A DNA stretch of 64,000 bases from Luteimonas sp. MC1572 (GTDB taxonomy: Bacteria > Pseudomonadota > Gammaproteobacteria > Xanthomonadales > Xanthomonadaceae): contig NZ_CP067112.1 of assembly GCF_016615815.1 (NCBI RefSeq), forward strand, positions 1,302,001-1,366,000. Direction: 5' to 3'. Numbering within the stretch: the first letter of the stretch is position 1; each line of letters opens with the position of its first letter. The translations under genes and the position numbers were made by a program. Shown piece after piece: positions 59,101 through 64,000 of the stretch. Below the pieces are notes generated by a model. The model saw only the letters and a list, made by a program, of their open reading frames with translations. It had not been told where the DNA came from and did no database searches.

Positions 59101-60045
59101 CATTTTCCCGCACCCGGTGCGCGCGCGGGCGGTGGCACGCCGAGCGCCGACGGGGAGGGCGAGGCCGCGGCCGCCGATGACATCGACCCGGCGCGCATCC
59201 CGCCGCTGGACATCACCGTCGACGACCTGCGGTTCGGCGCTGCCGCGCTGGGCACGGCCCGGCTGCGCACGCGCCAGACGGCGGATGGGCTGCTGGTGCA
59301 GGAGTTCCATGCGGTGCGGGGCAGGCAGCGTGTCGAGGTCGAAGGCGATTGGCTGGGGCGCGGCCAGGCCGCGCGCACGCGCGTGAAGGTGTCGCTGGCA
59401 AGTCGCGACTTCGGCGCACTGCTGTCCGGCTTCGGCCTGGGCCAGCGCCTCGACGGTGGCGAAGGCGAAGCGGACTTCGACGCGACCTGGCCGGGCGGCC
59501 CGGCCGGTTTCCGGCTCGACGCCCTCGAGGGCAGCCTGGCGTTGACGGTGAAGGATGGCCGCCTGGTGGAAGTCGAGCCCGGCGCCGGCCGGGTCCTCGG
59601 CCTGCTCAGCATCACCGAACTGCCGAGGCGCCTCACCCTGGACTTCCGCGACTTCTTCGCCAAGGGCTTCGCGTTCAACCGCATCGGCGGCACGGTCGCG
59701 TTCGGCGCCGGGCAGGCGCGCAGCGACGACATGCTGATCGATGGCGCCGCGGCCGAAATCAGCATCCGCGGCACGGCCGACCTGCGCGCGCAGACCTACG
59801 ACCAGGTGATCGAGGTGGTGCCGCGCACCGGCGGGCTGCTCACCGCGGTCGGTGCGCTCACCGCCGGGCCGGTCGGTGCCGCCGTGGGGGCCGTGGCCAA
59901 CGCGGTGTTCGAGCGGCCGCTGGGCCGCGTGGGCGCCAAGGTCTACCACGTCACCGGGCCGTGGAAGGATCCGAAGGTCGAGGTGCAGGTTCGCGAGCCG
60001 CCGCCAGCGGAGCGCGCGGGTCCGGTGGTGCCCGCGTCGGGTTGA
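56173..60045 (+). CDS. yhdP: YhdP family AsmA-like phospholipid transport protein
   Basis: A 1290-residue protein. One N-terminal helix ([26 protein letters not shown]) anchors it in the inner membrane. The rest is a long repeat-like beta-rich periplasmic body ([41 protein letters not shown] segments) ending in an AsmA-type domain ([41 protein letters not shown]). YhdP helps move phospholipids to the outer membrane. GTG 56173 or ATG 56182 may be the start. Confidence 0.93.
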   Translation: MGLMPPTPLRRGLRVARRGAWYVLAIGLVLMALGAGITSQLLPLAERHPDHIAAWLGERAGRTVAFDHVETEWTRRGPLLRLDGLRIGDGPHAIPIGAAEVLVSQYAGLLPGRSFTELRLRGLELTLERDDDGRWQVRGLPGQAQSGGDPFAALEGLGELQVIDGRLAVLAPALGIDAALSEVDLRLRVDGERVRVAARAWMRKGVSPLDISADLDRSRGDGRAWLALRDADLAAWSGLRAVGVGTAAGTGRIQAWADLRGNRVTDLRVSGKLDGVRLRGNAVAGSAAPSLDFGRVEIDARWLALAGGWRVDAPRLRVGAGADAQVLDGLLVADGARRALVAERIDAGPLLALAALAGAMPPALSDWLLDTRPGGVLRDVEVAGDASGRFRARAQVEDLRFDAVGDAPGVSGLSGTLVGDADGVTFAFDRKAVMRFDWPRGFGPPAHAVRLAGRVTAWRDGAGWHVDTPALRVSGEGYGADVRGGLVFQGDGTRPRVDLAAAIDDAHIPVAKRFWVRHRMPRAAVDWLDTALVGGHVRGGRAVLSGDLDDWPFSAAGKTAGPGLFHARAGLDDVVLRFDPDWPAANGLDGVVDFIADGFSVSGRAQLAGVPLPTLSGRIAHFGDAPLLVRADIAGDAAPVLALLRASPLREGREALLQGLSAAGPMRAAFALDLPLHQHPIRPAVSGRVLLEGATLGEKRWDVAFDDVRGEARYDQNGFVANALRVRREGLAGTLALRAGTGHVADRGNAFEAELGASLAASELAARAPQLAWLGDRLRGRSQWTLAVAIPVDAGSDGGGGRLQLRSDLVGTQLMLPAPLDKPAATPLAARIDVDLPLGEGDVDVALGNRVALRARSRGNQTGVRAVLGRGRIDGEPPASGLVVTGSTPVLDALDWASLAGGGDADADAGEGLALRRIDVLAGRLQLLGSGFTQTRVLAEPVAAGTSVRFDGPALAGGLLLPRRSGAALTAHLQRLHFPAPGARAGGGTPSADGEGEAAAADDIDPARIPPLDITVDDLRFGAAALGTARLRTRQTADGLLVQEFHAVRGRQRVEVEGDWLGRGQAARTRVKVSLASRDFGALLSGFGLGQRLDGGEGEADFDATWPGGPAGFRLDALEGSLALTVKDGRLVEVEPGAGRVLGLLSITELPRRLTLDFRDFFAKGFAFNRIGGTVAFGAGQARSDDMLIDGAAAEISIRGTADLRAQTYDQVIEVVPRTGGLLTAVGALTAGPVGAAVGAVANAVFERPLGRVGAKVYHVTGPWKDPKVEVQVREPPPAERAGPVVPASG

Positions 60046-60098
60046 TTCGCTGCCGTACGCCCGCATCTCCCCTGCAACGCCTTCCCGGACTCCAGCTG

Positions 60099-61541
60099 AT
60101 GACCCAAGCCCTTGCCCTTGCCGAAGCCCGCCTGCTGCTGCCCGCGGGCCTCGACGGCGGGGGCCTCGAACGCGCGTTCGGCCAGCTGCTGGGGCCGGGC
60201 ATCGATTTCGGCGACCTGTATTTCCAGCACGCGCGCCGCGAGAGCTGGACGGTCGAGGACGGCATCGTCAAGGACGGCTCGCATTCGATCGAGCAGGGCG
60301 TGGGCGTGCGCGCGATCAGCGGCGAGAAGACCGGGTTCGCCTATTCCGATGACATCAACGGTGCGGCGCTGCTTGCGGCGGCGCAGTCGGCGCGCGCCAT
60401 CGCGCGCAGCGGACACGAACACGCGGCCAGGACACTGGTACCGGCGGGCGCACGCTCGCTGTACGCGCCCACCGACCCGATCGATGCCATGGGCAACGAC
60501 GCCAAGGTCGAGGCGCTGCGGCGGGTCGACCGCCTGCTGCGCGCCGCCGACCCGCGCGTGAAGCAGGTGATGGTGAGCCTGTCGGGCGGCGTAGACACGA
60601 TCCTCGTGGCGCGTTCGGACGGCGTGGTCGCCGGCGACGTGCGTCCGCTGGTGCGGCTCAACGTGCAGGTGATCGTGGAGCAGGGCGGCCGCCGCGAGAG
60701 CGGCTACGCCGGCTACGGTGGCCGCTACTCCTACGAGGAACTGCTCGGCGATGGCCGACCGGAGCAGTTCGCGCGCGAGGCGCTGCGCCAGGCGCTGGTC
60801 AACCTCGACGCCATCGACGCGCCGGCCGGCATCATGCCGGTCGTGCTCGGCCCCGGCTGGCCCGGCGTGCTGCTGCACGAGGCCGTCGGCCATGGCCTGG
60901 AGGGCGACTTCAACCGCAAGGGCACCAGCACCTATGCCGGGCGCATGGGCCAGCGCGTCGCCGCGCCGGGCGTGACCATCGTCGACGACGGCACGCTGGA
61001 CAATCGCCGCGGCTCGCTCAACGTCGACGACGAAGGCACGCCGACGCAGTGCACCACGCTGATCGAGGACGGCGTGCTCACCGGCTACATGCAGGACACG
61101 CTCAACGCGCGCCTGATGGGCGTGGCGCCCACCGGCAACGGCCGCCGCGAGTCGTTCGCGCACCTGGTGATGCCGCGCATGACCAACACCTACATGCGCG
61201 CCGGCCAGGACGACCCGGCGGACATGATCCGTTCGGTGAAGAAGGGCCTGTACGCGGTCAACTTCGGCGGCGGCCAGGTCGACATCACCAGCGGCAAGTA
61301 CGTGTTCTCGGCCACCGAGGCCTACCTGATCGAGGACGGCAAGGTCACCGCGCCGGTGAAGGGCGCCACGCTGATCGGCAATGGCCCGGAAACGATGCAG
61401 AAGGTGCGCATGGTCGGGCATGACATGGCGCTGGACGACGGCGTGGGCGTCTGCGGCAAGGACGGCCAGAGCGTGCCGGTGGGCGTGGGCCAGCCGTCGC
61501 TGCTCGTGGACGGCATCACCGTCGGCGGCACGCGCGCCTGA
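60099..61541 (+). CDS. tldD: metalloprotease TldD
   Basis: A 480-residue catalytic subunit of the TldD-PmbA(TldE) heterodimer, which trims peptides such as microcin B17 and CcdA. The zinc motif [16 protein letters not shown] (HExxxH) is intact, with [25 protein letters not shown] and [19 protein letters not shown]. Its partner pmbA is 0.6 kb downstream. Confidence 0.97.
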   Translation: MTQALALAEARLLLPAGLDGGGLERAFGQLLGPGIDFGDLYFQHARRESWTVEDGIVKDGSHSIEQGVGVRAISGEKTGFAYSDDINGAALLAAAQSARAIARSGHEHAARTLVPAGARSLYAPTDPIDAMGNDAKVEALRRVDRLLRAADPRVKQVMVSLSGGVDTILVARSDGVVAGDVRPLVRLNVQVIVEQGGRRESGYAGYGGRYSYEELLGDGRPEQFAREALRQALVNLDAIDAPAGIMPVVLGPGWPGVLLHEAVGHGLEGDFNRKGTSTYAGRMGQRVAAPGVTIVDDGTLDNRRGSLNVDDEGTPTQCTTLIEDGVLTGYMQDTLNARLMGVAPTGNGRRESFAHLVMPRMTNTYMRAGQDDPADMIRSVKKGLYAVNFGGGQVDITSGKYVFSATEAYLIEDGKVTAPVKGATLIGNGPETMQKVRMVGHDMALDDGVGVCGKDGQSVPVGVGQPSLLVDGITVGGTRA

Positions 61542-61570
61542 TGCCGGCGCGCGGTCCCGGCGATCCCCCG

Positions 61571-62164
61571 TCAGGGCGTGCTGTCGTCGCCTTCCCGGTC
61601 GCCGTCGTCGTCGCCTTCACCGAAGTGGTCGTCCTGGCTATCGGCCGGCTGCAGCAGCGCGCGCACTTCGCGGAACAGCTCGCGGAACGCGCGCGGTGGC
61701 TTGTTCGCCTTGCGTTCGGCCAGCGCGTTGCGCACCAGCTGCCGCAGGCGCTGGCGGTCGGCGCCGGGGAATTCTTCCAGCAGCGCGGCCAGCGCGGCGT
61801 CGCCGTCGTCGCCGAGCAGGCGCTCGCGCCAGTCTTCGGCACGGTGCAGGCGCGCGGCATCGATGCGCGCGGCTTCACCGTCCACTTCAAGCGCGTCGCG
61901 GATCGCGTCCAGTGCCTCGTCGTCCTCGCGGCGCAGCTGCTTGGCCAGGAATGCGATCTCGCGCTTGCGCGCGATGTGCGAGGTGATGCGCCGCGCGCGT
62001 TCAATGAACTCCGGCAGGTCGTCGCCCAGCGGCAGCTTGTCCAGGCGGCCCGGGTCCAGCGCCACCAGCTGCTGCGCGAGCGCCAGCACGTCGAGCGCCT
62101 CGCGGCGCTGCGCGCTGCGGCTCGCGCCCAGGAATTCGCCGGTGTCTTCGTTCTTTCCGCGCAT
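61571..62164 (-). CDS. darP: ribosome-associated protein DarP (YjgA)
   Basis: A 197-residue all-helical basic-acidic protein: [53 protein letters not shown] and [19 protein letters not shown]. DarP aids late 50S assembly. The acidic tail is rich in Asp. ATG 62164 is used; GTG 62173 is possible. It sits between tldD and pmbA on the opposite strand, a common order. Confidence 0.94.
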   Translation of the reverse strand: MRGKNEDTGEFLGASRSAQRREALDVLALAQQLVALDPGRLDKLPLGDDLPEFIERARRITSHIARKREIAFLAKQLRREDDEALDAIRDALEVDGEAARIDAARLHRAEDWRERLLGDDGDAALAALLEEFPGADRQRLRQLVRNALAERKANKPPRAFRELFREVRALLQPADSQDDHFGEGDDDGDREGDDSTP

Positions 62165-62185
62165 GTGCCGCACCCCGTATAGACC

Positions 62186-63568
62186 ATGAAGGATAATCCA
62201 TTGCAGACCCAGCCGACCGTAGTCACGCCCGCCACGGACGACAGCCGCGAGCGCCTGGCGCAGCTCCAGGGCATCACCGCGGAGCTCCTGGACCGCGCGC
62301 GCGCCGCCGGCGCCAGCCAGGCCGAGGTGTCGTGTTCCGAGGAGCGCGGCCTGAACGTCAACGTGCGCATGGGCGCTGTCGAAACCGTCGAATCAACGCA
62401 TGACCGCGGCATCGGCGTGACCGTGTACTTCGGCCAGCGCAAGGGCAGCGCGAGCACCGCCGACCTGCGGCCGGAGAGCCTGGAAGCGACCGTGGCGCAG
62501 GCCTGCGCTATCGCGCGCCATACCGAGGATGACGACGCGGCCGGCCTCGCCGACGCGGCGTTGATGGCGCGCGAGGTGCGCGAATTCGACACCTGGCACC
62601 CCTGGGCGCTGGACGCCGACCACGCGATCGACCTGGCGCTGGCCTGCGAGCAGGCCGGCCGTGACGCCGATCCGCGCATCGCCAACTCCGACGGTGCGTC
62701 GGTCGGCAGCGGCACGTCGCTCAGCGTCTATGCCAACAGCCACGGCTTCGTCGGCGCCGAGCGCGACAGCCACCACAGCATCGGCTGCGCGCTGATCGCC
62801 GGCGAAGGCGATGCCATGCAGCGCGACGGCTGGTACAGCGTGGCGCTCGCCGCCGACGATCTGCAGTCGCCGGCCGCGATCGGCCGCTTGGCGGCGCAGC
62901 GCGCCGCCGCGCGCCTGGGTCCGAAGCCGCTGGCCACCGGCCGCTATCCGGTGCTGTTCGCCTCCGAGGTCGCGCGTTCGCTGGTTGGACACCTGCTGGG
63001 TGCGGTCTCCGGCGGCGCGCTGTACCGCGGTGCGAGCTTCCTGGTGGACAGCGTCGGCGAGCAGCTCTTCCCCGACTGGTTCGCGATCGACGAGCGGCCG
63101 TTCCTGCAGCGCGGGCTGCGCTCGTCGGCCTACGACAGCGAAGGCGTGGCCACCCGCGAATCGTCGCTGGTCGCCGGCGGCGTGCTGCAGCGCTACGTGT
63201 TGGGCAGCTACTCGGCGCGCAAGCTTGGGCTGCAGACCACCGGCAACGCCGGCGGCGTGCACAACCTCGAGGTGGCCGCCAATGCCGGCGACCTCGACGA
63301 CATGCTGCGCGGCATGGGCCGCGGCCTGCTGGTCACCGAATTGATGGGGCAGGGCGTGAACATCGTTACCGGCGACTATTCGCGCGGCGCCGCGGGGTTC
63401 TGGATCGAGGACGGCGCGATCGCCTTCCCGGTGGACGGCATCACCATCGCCGGCAAGCTGCGCGAGATGTTCGCCGGCATCGAAGCGGTGGGGCGCGACG
63501 TCGACACCCGCTCGCACATCCGCACGGGTTCGATCCTCATCGGCGGCATGACCGTCGCGGGTGAATGA
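62186..63568 (+). CDS. pmbA: metalloprotease-like subunit PmbA (TldE)
   Basis: A 460-residue partner of TldD without the zinc motif. [119 protein letters not shown] and the [17 protein letters not shown]-terminus are typical. It is divergent from darP. Confidence 0.97.
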   Translation: MKDNPLQTQPTVVTPATDDSRERLAQLQGITAELLDRARAAGASQAEVSCSEERGLNVNVRMGAVETVESTHDRGIGVTVYFGQRKGSASTADLRPESLEATVAQACAIARHTEDDDAAGLADAALMAREVREFDTWHPWALDADHAIDLALACEQAGRDADPRIANSDGASVGSGTSLSVYANSHGFVGAERDSHHSIGCALIAGEGDAMQRDGWYSVALAADDLQSPAAIGRLAAQRAAARLGPKPLATGRYPVLFASEVARSLVGHLLGAVSGGALYRGASFLVDSVGEQLFPDWFAIDERPFLQRGLRSSAYDSEGVATRESSLVAGGVLQRYVLGSYSARKLGLQTTGNAGGVHNLEVAANAGDLDDMLRGMGRGLLVTELMGQGVNIVTGDYSRGAAGFWIEDGAIAFPVDGITIAGKLREMFAGIEAVGRDVDTRSHIRTGSILIGGMTVAGE

Positions 63569-63633
63569 GCCGCTAGCGCGCGCCTGACGCCACGGCGGCA
63601 CCGGGTGCCATCGGTTGGGTTGCGCTCCATCGC

Positions 63634-63658
63634 GGCATCCCCATGCTATGGGGATGCC
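63634..63658. terminator. hairpin after pmbA
   Basis: A perfect 11-bp stem (63634-63644 with 63648-63658) and a GCT loop, 66 bases after the pmbA stop and 25 bases before the next gene. No T-run follows, so termination is only likely; it could also act in the next gene's leader. Confidence 0.45.
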
Positions 63659-63682
63659 GGATGCACCGGCCAGGAGACCGCG

Positions 63683-64000
63683 ATGCAACAGACCACCCAT
63701 CTCGCCAGCACCCCCGCCACCGGCAGCGAGCGCCAGTGGGCGGCGCTGGCGCACATTGCCGCCCTGGTCCTTGCGCTGTGCACCAGCTGGATCGCCGGCG
63801 TGGCCGGCATGCTGGGCGCGGGCGCCGTCTACCTGCTCAAGCGCGGCGATTCGTCGTTCGTCGCCACCCACGCCCGCGAGGCGCTGAACTTCAACCTCAG
63901 CATGTTCATCTATGCCTGCATCGCGTTCGCGATCGGCGTGGTGCTGGTCGGGGCCACGGTGCTTACGCTCGGCATCGGCATCATCCTCACCGCGCCTGCC
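63683..64000 (+). CDS. DUF4870 family membrane protein (3' truncated by window)
   Basis: The first 106 codons of a gene cut by the window end. SERQWAALAHIAALVLALC, AVYLLKRGDSSFVATHAREALNFNLSMFIYACIAFAIGVVLVG is the DUF4870 pattern, a small polytopic membrane family of unknown function. ATG 63683 has AGGAGA upstream. Confidence 0.88.
   Translation, partial: MQQTTHLASTPATGSERQWAALAHIAALVLALCTSWIAGVAGMLGAGAVYLLKRGDSSFVATHAREALNFNLSMFIYACIAFAIGVVLVGATVLTLGIGIILTAPA

Overview
The window is a contiguous piece of chromosome from a high-GC gammaproteobacterium, most likely of the Xanthomonadaceae/Lysobacteraceae (Lysobacter, Luteimonas or a relative). The evidence is very GC-rich coding sequence with many GTG/TTG starts, and several gene orders I associate with that family: queA/tgt/yajC/secD/secF, leuS/lptE/holA/nadD/rsfS/rlmH and maf/rng/yhdP/tldD/darP/pmbA. 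I see no rRNA, tRNA, CRISPR array, integrase or IS element. The window is mostly core chromosome with small accessory modules between conserved blocks.

Layout. 1-2047: the end of a gamma-glutamyltransferase gene, a small membrane-anchored protein and an MBL-fold hydrolase. 2057-3434: a winged-helix regulator with a C-terminal membrane anchor, then upp. 3480-8519: a TonB-dependent receptor divergent from a phytase-like beta-propeller lipoprotein and a calcineurin-type phosphoesterase; together they look like an organic-phosphate scavenging unit. 8537-8829: first copy of an unusual composite structured repeat. 8888-10945: class III aminotransferase divergent from an Lrp/AsnC regulator. 10959-21119: queA, yaeQ, a Fur-box-preceded ferric-iron ABC transporter, tgt, yajC, secD and secF. 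21239-21521: second copy of the composite repeat, then a 12-bp tandem repeat beside suhB. 22515-26421: trmJ and a PhnD-like binding protein overlapping a GGDEF-EAL protein. 26426-31937: ExoD-like protein, CNNM/CorC-like protein, DUF47-Pit phosphate uptake, a hypothetical protein, an alkyltransferase-like protein and a rhomboid protease. 31962-38194: two tandem M13 peptidases and a CPA2 antiporter. 38532-46001: rhlE, a Ser/Thr kinase fused to a formylglycine-generating-enzyme-like domain, a DUF4442 protein, a thioredoxin-TPR protein, a DUF998 protein and a CHASE3-GAF-GGDEF cyclase. 46060-64000: leuS, lptE, holA, nadD, rsfS, rlmH; then on the minus strand a TonB-like protein, a small disordered protein and a SIMPL protein; then maf, rng, yhdP, tldD, darP, pmbA and a truncated DUF4870 gene.

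The most striking unexplained signal is a structured element of about 93-97 nt present four times, as two divergent pairs (8537-8829 and 21239-21521). Both pairs lie between convergent gene ends. Each element has a 21-23 bp outer stem, an inner hairpin and two invariant single-strand-like blocks. Stem sequences differ between copies but pairing is kept, and two copies have 10-bp inner stems closed by GNRA tetraloops. This looks like selection on structure, either a large REPIN/BIME-like element or a structured RNA family.
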